Positions 23,076 to 32,357 of a stretch of DNA of 64,000 nucleotides are shown piece after piece. The translations under genes were made by a program, and so were the position numbers. The number at the start of each line of letters is the position of its first letter. Within the stretch, counting starts at the first letter, position 1. The DNA lies in the NCBI RefSeq assembly GCF_004362215.1, contig NZ_SNWR01000002.1, positions 1,674,001 through 1,738,000 on the forward strand. Reading direction: 5' to 3'. This stretch comes from Paractinoplanes brasiliensis. Its GTDB lineage: Bacteria; Actinomycetota; Actinomycetes; Mycobacteriales; Micromonosporaceae. The notes beneath the pieces were generated by a model. The model was given only the letters and a program-made list of their open reading frames with translations, was not told the DNA's origin and searched no databases.

Positions 23076-26000
23076 ATGCCCGCCGACCTGCGACTCCACC
23101 TGCTGGGCGGCTTCCGAGCGGAAGTCGCCGGCCGTACGGTGGCGGACCACGAATGGCAGCGCAGCGGCGCGATCGGATTGGTCAAGGTCCTGGCGTTGCA
23201 CGGACCGAGGCTGCACCGCGATCAGGTGACCGATCTGCTGTGGCCGGAAGCGGAGACGACGCTCGGCACGAGCCGGCTCAACAAGGCGCTGCACTTCGCC
23301 CGCCGGGTCCTCGGCAGCGACCGTCTGCTGCTGCGCGACGACATGATCAGCCTCGACCCGGCCGGCCTGTGGATCGACGTGGACGCCTTCGAGCAGGCCG
23401 CGCGCGACGGTGACACGGCCGGGGCGCTGGCGCTCTACCCCGGTGACCTGCTGCCCGAGAACAGGTTCGACGGCTGGGCCGAGTCCCGCCGCACCCAGCT
23501 CCGCGAAACCGTGGTGCCCCTGCTGATCGAGCGCGGCGGCCGGGCCGACCTCGAGCGGGTCGTCGAACTCGATCCCCTGCGCGAGGACGCGTACGCGGGT
23601 CTGATGCGTCTCGAGGCGGCGCAGGGTCACCGTCATCTGGCCGTACGCTGGTACGACCGCCTCGCCGAGACGCTGCGCTCCGAACTGGGCGTCGAACCCC
23701 ACGACGACGTGAAACGCCTGCACGCGAGCCTGACGCCGCCCGCCGCCGAGCCCCGGGTGACCGAGGAACGCAAGCTGGTCACCGTCCTGGACGCGGACCT
23801 TCGCGGCGTACGCGGGCAGGCCGCCGACGCCGACCCGGAACGCGCCCGCCGTGAGATCGCCGGGTGGACGGCCCAGCTCACCGAGATCGTGACCCGCTGG
23901 GGCGGCGCGGCCCAGCCGGTGATCGGCGGCGGCGTCATCGGCCTGTTCGGCTACCCGGACGCGTGTGAGGACCACGCCGCCCGCGCGCTGTGGGCAGGTC
24001 ACGAGATTCACGGCCGCTTCCCGATCCCGATCCGCCTGGGCGCCGACACCGGCGAGATCATCGCCCCCGCCGCCGGCGAAGGCGCCCTCCCCCAGGTCTG
24101 CGGCGCGGTCCTCGATGCGGCGGCCCGGCTACGGGCTGTTGCGGCCCCGGGCAGCCTGCTGGCCACCGGCCGGACCTGCCGGGCCGCAACCCCGCACGGC
24201 ACCTTCCAGTTCGCCGCCGAGCCGGCCCGCCTGCCCGGCGAGGCCCCGGCATCACCCGTGGCGCGGACCACGGATGATGGGCGCCGGCTCGTCTCGGCGT
24301 CCCGGGCGGTCGCCGAGGACGCCGCCGAGCCGGCCATGGTGGGCCGGGACGCCGAGCTCAGCGCCGTGCTCAGCCTGGTCGACCAGGCCGCCGCCGGTGG
24401 GGTTCCCCGGCTGGTCACGGTGACCGGGCCGGCCGGCATCGGCAAGTCCCGCATGGTCCGGGAAGTGATCGCCCGGCGGCCCGGCATGCGGGTGCTGCGC
24501 GGACGCTGCCTGGCCGCCGGGGACGGCATCACCTATTGGGCGCTCGGCGAGATCCTGCGGGAGGCGTGCGGGATCACGCTGGCCGATTCCGGCGAGGTCG
24601 CGCACCGCCGGCTGCGCGAGGCGCTGGCTCCGGCCCTGCCCGACCGGACGATTCACGCGCTCGCGACGACAGCGGGCATCCGGCTGCCGGGCAATCCGCT
24701 CGACGACGCCGACCCGCGCGACGTCGACGACGAACTCGGGCGCGCCTGGCCTCGGCTGGCCACTGCCCTGGCCGTACGGGAACCGCTTCTGCTGGTCGTC
24801 GAGGACCTGCACTGGGCCGGCGCGCCCCTGATCGCGATGCTGTCGAGGCTGGTGGCGCGGGCCGAGGGGCCGGTTGTCGTGCTGACCACGGCGCGGCCGG
24901 AGTACGAGCAGCCGCAGCCGTCCGACGTCGTCTTCCTGCGCGCGCTTCCCGACGCCGACTGCAGCGCCCTGCTGGAGGCGCTGCCCCACCGGATCACGCC
25001 GGAGGACGGGAAACGGATCCTCGCCCGCGCCGACGGCAACCCGTACTTCCTCGGGCAGCTCGCCGCCCACCTCGCCGAGGGCGGCCGTGGCGCCCTGCCC
25101 GACACGGTGCACTCCCTGCTGGCGGCCCGGGTCGACGCGCTGCCGGCCGCCGAGAAGCAGGTCCTGCGGCGCGCGGCCGTGATCGGGCGGGTCTTCTGGG
25201 CCGCTCCCCTGCACGCCGAACCGGGCCGTCTCGAGGCGCTGGAGAGCCGTGGCCTGATCCGGGCCCGGCCCGCGTCCGCCGTGGCCGGTCAGGACGAGTA
25301 CGCGTTCCAGCATGCGCTGCTGCGCGACGTCGCGTACGCCGGTCTGCCCCGGGCCCAGCGAGCCGCCGGGCATGCCGAGGCCGCCGCGTGGCTCGAGGAA
25401 GTGGCGCGCGAACGTGTCGGCGAGTTCATCGAGGTCATCGCCGTGCACTACGCCGCCGCGGCGGACGGGCCGGACGCCGGCGACTGGATCCGGGGCAAGG
25501 CGTTCCGCTCGCTGATCGCCGCCGGGGTGAGCGCCCGCCGCCGTTACGCCGTGCGGCGCGCCCTCGACCTGCATCGCCGGGCCATCCCGTACGCGTCCAA
25601 CCGCGCCGAACGGGCCGAGGCGCTCGAGGCGATCGGGGACGACCACGAGAGCGCGTACGCCGGCGACGAGGCGATCACCGCCTGGCGGGAGGCCATCACC
25701 GCGCTGCCCAAGGACGACCGGCGCGCCCGGCTGTGCCTGAAGACGGCGCAGATGGTGATCGCCCGGTGGGGCGGTTTCCGCACGCCGGCCGACCCCGCGC
25801 TGGGCGACCGGGTGGTCGGCGAGGGCCTGGCCGCGGTCACCGACCCGTCGACGAAGGCCCAGCTGCTCGCCTTGCGCGCGTTGTGCGGCGGCCGCTGGGC
25901 GTGGACAGGTCACCCCGACCCGGTGCCCGTACGGGAGCGGCGCCGAGCCGCCACCGAGGCGTCCGTGCTGGCCGGCCGCCTCGGTTCGGCCTCGCTGCGC

Positions 26001-26732
26001 GGCATGGCCATGCTGGGGGTGGCCGCCGTCCACTTCCAGGAGGAACGCTACGAGGACGCCGTCGAGGCCGTGCTGCAAGAGGTCGCGCTGGTCGAACAGG
26101 AGGGCCGCGACCGGGACCGCGCGCTCGGCCACCTCATCGCGTGCCTGCTCGTCGGCGGCGTCCGCGGCGAGTACGAGCCGGCGCTGGAGCACGCGCTCCG
26201 CTCGTACGAGTGGGCCCGCGCCCTTTCCCCGCACGACCGCCTGCACGGCACCGCGGTGGTCATGATCTGCCTGGAACAGCTGGGCCGCTACGACGAGGTC
26301 GACCCCTACCTCGATGAGCATCTGCGCGTGCGGCAGGGCCCGGTGGCCGAGATGTCCTGCCCGTACATCCGCAGCGGCCCCCTGGCCGGCGCGCTCGCCC
26401 TGGCCCACCGCGGCGAACCCGGACGGGCCCGCTCGGTGGCCGCCACCGTCACCCCCGACCTCGTCCACCCCGGCAACGCCGAGGTGCTGCGCTCGCGTCT
26501 CGCCCTGGCCCTCGGCGACGTCGAAACGGCTCGTTCCCTGGCCGAGCGGATGGTCGGCATGAACCGCCGCCCCGGCCCCGAGGAGATCCCCCACGAGGCC
26601 CTGGCCCTGATGCAGGCCCTGGAGGCCTCGGGCGACCGCGGGGCGCTGACAGCTTTCCTCCCTCGCGCTCGCGCCACGTCGAGGTATCTGGCCGTCCTCA
26701 AGCGGGAATGCGACCGCGCCGAACAGCGGTGA
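23076..26732 (+). CDS. Giant BTAD (AfsR/SARP-like) regulator with cyclase-like and AAA ATPase domains
   Basis: A 1218-residue regulator. Residues ~1-90 are a winged helix of the OmpR/SARP type (LRLHLLGGFRAEV at the start) and ~90-225 are the bacterial transcriptional activation domain. Residues ~230-385 look like a class III nucleotide cyclase homology domain, but the second metal Asp (GDxVMxxFG) is replaced by GGGVIGLFG, so it is probably inactive. An AAA/STAND ATPase follows, with Walker A GPAGIGKS at about 451 and Walker B LLLVVEDLHW. The C-terminal ~500 residues are TPR-like. There is no LuxR tail. Such proteins switch on secondary-metabolite or stress genes. ATG 23076 has GGGGAG at a good distance; ATG 23067 is too close to it. 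Confidence 0.87.
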   Translation: MPADLRLHLLGGFRAEVAGRTVADHEWQRSGAIGLVKVLALHGPRLHRDQVTDLLWPEAETTLGTSRLNKALHFARRVLGSDRLLLRDDMISLDPAGLWIDVDAFEQAARDGDTAGALALYPGDLLPENRFDGWAESRRTQLRETVVPLLIERGGRADLERVVELDPLREDAYAGLMRLEAAQGHRHLAVRWYDRLAETLRSELGVEPHDDVKRLHASLTPPAAEPRVTEERKLVTVLDADLRGVRGQAADADPERARREIAGWTAQLTEIVTRWGGAAQPVIGGGVIGLFGYPDACEDHAARALWAGHEIHGRFPIPIRLGADTGEIIAPAAGEGALPQVCGAVLDAAARLRAVAAPGSLLATGRTCRAATPHGTFQFAAEPARLPGEAPASPVARTTDDGRRLVSASRAVAEDAAEPAMVGRDAELSAVLSLVDQAAAGGVPRLVTVTGPAGIGKSRMVREVIARRPGMRVLRGRCLAAGDGITYWALGEILREACGITLADSGEVAHRRLREALAPALPDRTIHALATTAGIRLPGNPLDDADPRDVDDELGRAWPRLATALAVREPLLLVVEDLHWAGAPLIAMLSRLVARAEGPVVVLTTARPEYEQPQPSDVVFLRALPDADCSALLEALPHRITPEDGKRILARADGNPYFLGQLAAHLAEGGRGALPDTVHSLLAARVDALPAAEKQVLRRAAVIGRVFWAAPLHAEPGRLEALESRGLIRARPASAVAGQDEYAFQHALLRDVAYAGLPRAQRAAGHAEAAAWLEEVARERVGEFIEVIAVHYAAAADGPDAGDWIRGKAFRSLIAAGVSARRRYAVRRALDLHRRAIPYASNRAERAEALEAIGDDHESAYAGDEAITAWREAITALPKDDRRARLCLKTAQMVIARWGGFRTPADPALGDRVVGEGLAAVTDPSTKAQLLALRALCGGRWAWTGHPDPVPVRERRRAATEASVLAGRLGSASLRGMAMLGVAAVHFQEERYEDAVEAVLQEVALVEQEGRDRDRALGHLIACLLVGGVRGEYEPALEHALRSYEWARALSPHDRLHGTAVVMICLEQLGRYDEVDPYLDEHLRVRQGPVAEMSCPYIRSGPLAGALALAHRGEPGRARSVAATVTPDLVHPGNAEVLRSRLALALGDVETARSLAERMVGMNRRPGPEEIPHEALALMQALEASGDRGALTAFLPRARATSRYLAVLKRECDRAEQR

Positions 26733-26744
26733 CCGGCGGCCCGT

Positions 26745-27551
26745 TCAGAGGCCGTCCCGGACGGTGTCCTCGGCGAAGATCTCGGGCGCCTCGCTCGGAA
26801 CGACGATCTGACCGTGCTCGTCACTCAGCCTGATCCCCAGCGACTGCCGGTACATCGACGACTCGGTGCCGTTCTCGAAAACACATCGGAGCCGCTCGCG
26901 CTTGTTCTCCCGCACCGTCGTCTTCTTGTACTCCACCTCGCCGACCTCGGCGACGAAGAGCATGACGCCGTTCAGCACGAAGAAGGCGCCCTCGGCGATG
27001 TGGGCCATGCCGGGGTACGGCAGGAGTTTGCTCGCGCCCTCCCGCAGTTCGGCGTGCTTCTGCCGGAAGAGCGGCTCGAACGTCTCGAAGTCGCGGGCCT
27101 TCTCGCGGCGGGCGGCCTTCCCGGAGTCGTGGACCTGGCGCCGTGCCGGCAGGCCGGAGAGGTCCAGCAAGCCGGACTCGTCGCCCAGCAGATCGAGATC
27201 GTCGCTGTCCAGCAACTCGTCGAGCGACTCCGGCGACTCCGGCGGCGCCAGGAGGCCGAACTCGTCGAGCGGTTGGAGCGCCGCGATCCGGTCCGCGTTC
27301 GCGAGGATCCCGTCCAGGCGCGCACCGAGCTTACGTTCGGCGATGTTCCGCGTCGTCGAGCTGGGAACGCGGCCGTGAACACGGCGGAAGTCCACGATCT
27401 CCAGGAACGCCCGCTCGAGTCGGTCCTCGGCGGACACCCTGGCCGGCTGCTCGGGCGCATCCAGCAGACCGTCGACGTCGGAGTCGAGGATCGCCGCCAA
27501 GCCGGCCGGGAACGCCCCCTCGACCTGTTCGTCGTCCGTACCACCGCTCAT
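26745..27551 (-). CDS. Defence-operon protein resembling GIY-YIG (T5orf172) proteins but lacking the nuclease domain
   Basis: A 268-residue protein, last gene of the helicase operon; its ATG overlaps the helicase stop as ATGA. It has an acidic Asp/Leu-rich N terminus and a helicase-associated-like helix at residues ~40-90 (RLERAFLEIVDFRRVHGRVPSS). The C-terminal block (GAFFVLNGVMLFVAEVGEVE, then LRCVFENGTESSMYRQSL) I recognise as the region that precedes a GIY-YIG domain in related proteins. Here the chain stops (AEDTVRDGL) just where GIY-YIG would begin. Only 12 bases separate its stop from that of the opposing BTAD regulator. It is therefore either a naturally short adaptor or a gene truncated at the edge of the island. 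The function is not established. Confidence 0.6.
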   Translation of the reverse strand: MSGGTDDEQVEGAFPAGLAAILDSDVDGLLDAPEQPARVSAEDRLERAFLEIVDFRRVHGRVPSSTTRNIAERKLGARLDGILANADRIAALQPLDEFGLLAPPESPESLDELLDSDDLDLLGDESGLLDLSGLPARRQVHDSGKAARREKARDFETFEPLFRQKHAELREGASKLLPYPGMAHIAEGAFFVLNGVMLFVAEVGEVEYKKTTVRENKRERLRCVFENGTESSMYRQSLGIRLSDEHGQIVVPSEAPEIFAEDTVRDGL

Positions 27552-29533
27552 GACTCTTCCACCGTCTGTGTCATCCGCGCGGCCGCGTCGCGTTCCTGCT
27601 TCTTGCGCTGCAGGTAGAGCAGCACCTCGGCATGCCGTTTCTCGGTCGGGTCGTCGGAGCGGATGCTCGGCCTGCGACCGCCGTTGGCCTTGACCCACTG
27701 CCGGATCCTCGGCCATGCCGCCAGCGCTTCGGCCTCGGTCACGTCGACACGGGTGGCGGCGATCGTGTCCGAGATGATCCGCAGCACCGACGGCGTGACG
27801 GACTTGGAGATGACCTCGAAGGCCCGCTGGAAGGGGTTGACCGAGTCGATGAGGTTGATGGTGATGTCGTCGATGTTGACGAACTTCTCGGCCATCCTGA
27901 TGAACCGCTTGTCGCCGACCTCGCGCACCTCGCCGTTCTTGATGACCGAATCCACGACGACCTGCTGGCGCAGCTCCTCGACCTGCGACTCGTCCAGATC
28001 GGGGTAACGCTCGCGGATGATCTTCGGGACGAGCACCTTGTTCGTCGTCTCCGGGTCCATCGAGCCGGCGGCAGCCCTCGCGAACGTGTCGTCCTGCAGG
28101 ATCGTGGCCTTGAGGTCGTTGAGATCGGTCTCGACGATCTGTTTCACCCGGTCGGTGCTGGGTTCCTTGAAGCCCTTGATCGTGATGACACCGGGCAGCC
28201 TCGGTTCGTCGTCGCCGCGCTTGGTGGCGAACCGGAAGTTCTCCGCGAGCACCTGCTCCATGAGCAGCGAGGCGGTGATCGCCTTGAGCATGTTGTTCAC
28301 CGACACCTTGACCTCGCCCACGGAGGCGTCGGGCTCGGCGATGAGGTTGGTGAACTGGGCGCGGCTCTTGCCGGGCGAATCTCGGGTGACACGGCCGATG
28401 ATCTGGATGACCTCCGTCAACGAGGCCCGGTAGCCGACGGTGAGGGCGTGCTCGGCGAACGGCCAGTCGAAGCCCTCCTTCGCCATCCCGAGCGCGACGA
28501 TCACGTCCACGGCGTCCCGTTGTTTCGAGGCGACAGTGGACAGGTAGTGCAGGGTGCCGGCGCGCTTCTTCTGGTCGGTGTCGTCCACGAGGTCGGCCAG
28601 CCGCAGGATCGCGCCGGTGTCGGACCGCCGGATGGTGATGATCCCGGTGCCGGGATCGGTCGACTCGACGTGGCCGATCGAGTCGATGATGAACCCGACC
28701 TCTTCGATCTTGTCCTTGGTCGACTCGCCGGAGTTCACGTTCGGGATGTGGAGGATGGTCTTCTTGTCCAGGTCGAAGACCTCGCCGATCGCGTCGGTGT
28801 AGCGCCCCTGATAGAAGTGGTGGCCGATGCCGAGCGAGCGCAGGTGTTCGTAGCCGTTGAGCTGGTCGTAGTAGTTGAAGGTCACCGGCGTGAACCGGGC
28901 CTCGTCCTCGGCCGACAACACGGGAACCGAGTCGCCGCGGAAATACGAGCCCGTCATCGCGACGATGTGCACGTCCGAGCCGTTCATGACCCCGTGCAGC
29001 AAAGCGCCGAGCCGGCTGGCCTCGATGTCGGCGGAGACGTGGTGGAACTCGTCGATCGCCAGCACCGTGCCGTCGAACGCGTCGGGTGACAGTTTCTCGA
29101 AGGCGAACCGCAGCGTCGCGTGCGTGCAGATCAGAACCGGGTCGTGGCCGTTCAGGAAGTCGATGAACGCGCCGACCTTGCCCTGCGAGGAACCGGGGTC
29201 GCAGAGGTTGTGCTCCGGCCTGACCTCCCAATCGGCGAAGAACCCGAACTCGGTGAGTTTCGTCGACGAGAACGACGCGCCGATGGATCGCTCCGGAACG
29301 GCGACGACGACCTTCTTCCGGCCCTGGTTGTAGAGCTTGTCGAGGGCGACGAACATCAGGGCGCGCGACTTGCCCGAGGCCGGCGGGGCCTTGACCAGCA
29401 GGTGCTGGGCGTCCCGCTTGGCGAAGACGCGCTGCTGCATCTCGCGCATGCCCATCGCGTCGGTGTTCACCGATCCGCCGGTGCGGGCGTACGTCACGTC
29501 GACGACGTTGATCGGCTTCTTGCCGGTCCTCAT
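27548..29533 (-). CDS. DEAD/DEAH-box (SF2) helicase of a restriction-like locus
   Basis: A 661-residue SF2 helicase. Walker A is in KAPPASGKSRAL near residue 50. Motif II is DEFH in VLAIDEFHHVS. The GMAKEGFDWPF block and QIIGRVTRDSPGKSR form motifs V and VI of the second RecA domain. The C-terminal ~250 residues hold no domain I can name and may contact DNA or partners. The ATG at 29533 overlaps the methyltransferase stop as ATGA, so the two are translationally coupled. In restriction and DISARM-type systems such helicases translocate on or unwind invading DNA. The longer upstream frame overlaps the methyltransferase gene and is not needed. Confidence 0.85.
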   Translation of the reverse strand: MRTGKKPINVVDVTYARTGGSVNTDAMGMREMQQRVFAKRDAQHLLVKAPPASGKSRALMFVALDKLYNQGRKKVVVAVPERSIGASFSSTKLTEFGFFADWEVRPEHNLCDPGSSQGKVGAFIDFLNGHDPVLICTHATLRFAFEKLSPDAFDGTVLAIDEFHHVSADIEASRLGALLHGVMNGSDVHIVAMTGSYFRGDSVPVLSAEDEARFTPVTFNYYDQLNGYEHLRSLGIGHHFYQGRYTDAIGEVFDLDKKTILHIPNVNSGESTKDKIEEVGFIIDSIGHVESTDPGTGIITIRRSDTGAILRLADLVDDTDQKKRAGTLHYLSTVASKQRDAVDVIVALGMAKEGFDWPFAEHALTVGYRASLTEVIQIIGRVTRDSPGKSRAQFTNLIAEPDASVGEVKVSVNNMLKAITASLLMEQVLAENFRFATKRGDDEPRLPGVITIKGFKEPSTDRVKQIVETDLNDLKATILQDDTFARAAAGSMDPETTNKVLVPKIIRERYPDLDESQVEELRQQVVVDSVIKNGEVREVGDKRFIRMAEKFVNIDDITINLIDSVNPFQRAFEVISKSVTPSVLRIISDTIAATRVDVTEAEALAAWPRIRQWVKANGGRRPSIRSDDPTEKRHAEVLLYLQRKKQERDAAARMTQTVEES

Positions 29534-32211
29534 GCGGCCACCTCGGCGGTCATGGCCTCGTACAGAGCGAACAGGTCCGAGAGCCTTTGCTCGTCGGTCT
29601 CGTACCCCCGCTTGGAATAGAGGGAGTCGACCAGGTCGTCCACGCCGGCATGGGCCGCCCGGAGGTCGGGGGGCATCAGCTGCGGGTCGTACAGCTCGGC
29701 GAGCGTCCTCTCGCAGTGGTACTCCCGCACGTCGAGCACTCGGAACGCGGCGACGGTGAGCTCCTCCTTCACGGCGCCGGTGAGCGGCGGCACCGGGAAG
29801 TTGTTGTAGACGATCGTGTTCGAGTAGCGGTAGTCGGTCTTCATCTGACCTCCGACCGCGCGGGTCCACGCCACATGCATCGCGGACGTGAGCAGAGCGA
29901 ACACCCACGGCTCGGCGCCGTACACGGCAAAAGCCAGGTCGGAGATCACCGTGTCGGGGTCCGCGTAGCCGATCGGGATGTACTCACGCCGGGCCGAGGA
30001 CACCTTCGGGACGATGATCGCATCCGTCGGCCGGTAGCTGATCTGCACGAATCGATGCGCCTGCGCGGCGAAGGCCGCCGTGCTGTCCGCCTTGCTCTCG
30101 GACCGGACCTGAGCGACCCTGTCCAGCCGGGCGCGGACGGCATCGATCGATCGAGCCACCGGGGCCATGTCGTCGGGAATCCACAAACAGTAACGCTCGC
30201 CGTCCTTGATGAACTCCGACGATCCGGTGTAGCGCTTGATGAACTGTGCGCTGGCCGGGTCGGACGCCAGCATCTCGCGGCGCTCGCCGGGCGACAGCAC
30301 AAGCCCTCCGCCGTCGCGCGGCATCGACCCGAACACCATCTCGGGCAGTCCGGCGCCCAGCGGCCTCTTCCGTCGCTCGATCACGACGTCCGCGCCGTCG
30401 GCCAGGTAACCGTTGATGTTGGTGGCCGCAATCCGCAGATCGCCGGTGTACAGGTACTTCGGCGCGGCTGACCTGTTGCGCAGGCTGATGACCGCCACGG
30501 TGACGCCGGCGTTGCGCTTGGCGTTGTTCTCCCACTTGAACGACGTGTAGGCGTACCCGATCTCGACGCCCCGGGCGAAGATCATGGGGAACATCAGCCC
30601 GACGTGCTCGCCCTGCGAGACGGAGTTGGTGGTGACGAACGCCAGCTGGGCGCCGCTGCCCGCGATGTAGTCGGCGCCCTTGACGAACCACAGCGCGATG
30701 TAGTCCAGGTTCTTGTTGAAGGGCCGCCCGCCGAACACGAAAGGGAAATCGGCCTTCATCTGCGCCGTCTGGGCCTTGGCGCCCTTGTACGGCGGGTTAC
30801 CGATCAGGTAGATCTCACCGCCGTCATTCGGGCAGATGTCGTTCCAGTCGACGCGGGCCGCGTTGCCCCGCCGGATCTTCCCGGTCTCCTTCAGCGGGAT
30901 CAGCGGGATCGAGACGTTGAACTTCTCCTTGAACTCGGTGTTCATCTGATGCTTGGCGATCCACAGCGACAGGATCGCGATCTCCGAGGCGAAATCGGCC
31001 AGCTCGATGCCGTGGAAGTTCTCGATGCTGATCCTCGACTCGGTGAACAGCACCTGATGCCTCGGGTCGAGCCGGGCCAGGCGTTCCAGAATGGCGTGTT
31101 CCAGCTTGCGCAGCTCCTTGTAGGCGATGACGAGGAAGTTGCCGGACCCGCACGCGGGGTCGAACACCCTGATCGCGCTGATCCGATCGAGCAACGCCTC
31201 CAATTTGCGGACGGAGTCGAAACCGGCGTCGAACTGTTCCCGGAGGCCGTCGAGAAACAGCGGTTCGATGGTCTTGAGGATGTTCGGGACGGAGGTGTAA
31301 TGCTGCCCGAGATTGCTCCGTTCCTCGGGGTTGACCACGGCCTGGAACATGGACCCGAAGATGTCCGGGTTGATCTCGCGCCAGATCAGCGTCCCCGCCT
31401 CGATCAGCAGGTCACGAGCCCTTTTCGTGAAAGCGGGTATCCCCTGGTTCGGATCGGCCGCGAAAAGCCGCCCGTTGACATACGGGAACGTGGCCAGGTG
31501 CCTCGGCTTGTCCTCGGCGTGCTCGGTGTCGAGCGCGAGGAACAGATCGGTCAGGAAATCGGCGACGTCCGAGCCGTCGGGCTGGGTGTGTGACCCGACC
31601 GCGTTGGTGAACTGGTTCTCCCCGAAAATGCCCGTGTCCTCCGCGAACAAGCAGAACAGCAGCCGCGTGAAGAAGACGTTGAGGGCGTGGCGTCCGTTCG
31701 GCCCGTCGAGCAGACCGGGGTTCGCGCCGAGCAACTCGTCGAAGAGCTTGCCCATCCGCTCCGCCGCCCTCACATCGGCGTGCGCCTCGGCGACGTACTG
31801 CGCCTTCTCCATGCCCGCCCACGGCAGGAAGAAGGTGAAATGCTGGTGGATGTCCCGGATCGGGATCATCAGGTTCTCGCCGGTCTTCGTGTCGACGGCG
31901 AGCAGCTCGAGATAGTCGGTGACGATGACGAAACGGGTCCGGTACCTGACCACCGTCGGCGAGCTCTTCAGCTCGTCGATGACCGCGAGCGGGTCGCCGG
32001 TCGTCTCCTTGAAATAGACGACATTCTTCTGCGCGACCTCCGTCGCCTTGTCGTCGGCGACGTTGAGGGATCCGTTGCGCAGCCGGGTGACGTTGGCCTG
32101 CGGTTTCCCGTACGCGAGCAGGAGCTCGAAGATGAACTCGCGGTCGTAGGACTCGCGCCCGCCGAGAGGAGCGACGCGCTCCGCCACGGCCCTCAGGTTG
32201 AGCCTCGCCAT
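29530..32211 (-). CDS. MmeI-like (type IIL-related) N6-adenine DNA methyltransferase
   Basis: An 893-residue protein resembling MmeI along most of its length. From the N terminus come a nuclease-like remnant (~1-140), a helical spacer with RLLFCLFAEDTGIF, the Rossmann methyltransferase with motif I FDPACGSGNFLV near residue 350 and motif IV GNPPYKG near 472, a target-recognition region, and the C-terminal LLTSAMHVAWTRAVGG and YSNTIVYNNFP blocks. MmeI itself has a D...ExK nuclease before the methylase; at that position here I see only NVVYFKETTGD, with no clear catalytic set. It probably methylates adenine for self-marking while cutting is done by partners. GAGGAA precedes the ATG at 32211. 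Confidence 0.87.
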   Translation of the reverse strand: MARLNLRAVAERVAPLGGRESYDREFIFELLLAYGKPQANVTRLRNGSLNVADDKATEVAQKNVVYFKETTGDPLAVIDELKSSPTVVRYRTRFVIVTDYLELLAVDTKTGENLMIPIRDIHQHFTFFLPWAGMEKAQYVAEAHADVRAAERMGKLFDELLGANPGLLDGPNGRHALNVFFTRLLFCLFAEDTGIFGENQFTNAVGSHTQPDGSDVADFLTDLFLALDTEHAEDKPRHLATFPYVNGRLFAADPNQGIPAFTKRARDLLIEAGTLIWREINPDIFGSMFQAVVNPEERSNLGQHYTSVPNILKTIEPLFLDGLREQFDAGFDSVRKLEALLDRISAIRVFDPACGSGNFLVIAYKELRKLEHAILERLARLDPRHQVLFTESRISIENFHGIELADFASEIAILSLWIAKHQMNTEFKEKFNVSIPLIPLKETGKIRRGNAARVDWNDICPNDGGEIYLIGNPPYKGAKAQTAQMKADFPFVFGGRPFNKNLDYIALWFVKGADYIAGSGAQLAFVTTNSVSQGEHVGLMFPMIFARGVEIGYAYTSFKWENNAKRNAGVTVAVISLRNRSAAPKYLYTGDLRIAATNINGYLADGADVVIERRKRPLGAGLPEMVFGSMPRDGGGLVLSPGERREMLASDPASAQFIKRYTGSSEFIKDGERYCLWIPDDMAPVARSIDAVRARLDRVAQVRSESKADSTAAFAAQAHRFVQISYRPTDAIIVPKVSSARREYIPIGYADPDTVISDLAFAVYGAEPWVFALLTSAMHVAWTRAVGGQMKTDYRYSNTIVYNNFPVPPLTGAVKEELTVAAFRVLDVREYHCERTLAELYDPQLMPPDLRAAHAGVDDLVDSLYSKRGYETDEQRLSDLFALYEAMTAEVAA

Positions 32212-32357
32212 GGAAATTCCTCTTTCGCGCACGCACTTGCACCGTGGGCTGCCTGCCCCGGTTCGGCCGTCCGCTCCCGGGCGCTGATCCACTGGTCAGC
32301 CCGCCGGGGTAGCCTAGTCGCCGCCGGGGGCGCGGGACGCAGCACCATACCGAAGGG

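Noticed and set aside
24252..26594. A 780-codon open frame opposite the BTAD regulator
   Set aside because: Its translation is a Gly/Val/Arg-rich mirror without motifs; the plus-strand gene has clear ATPase and HTH motifs across the same bases.
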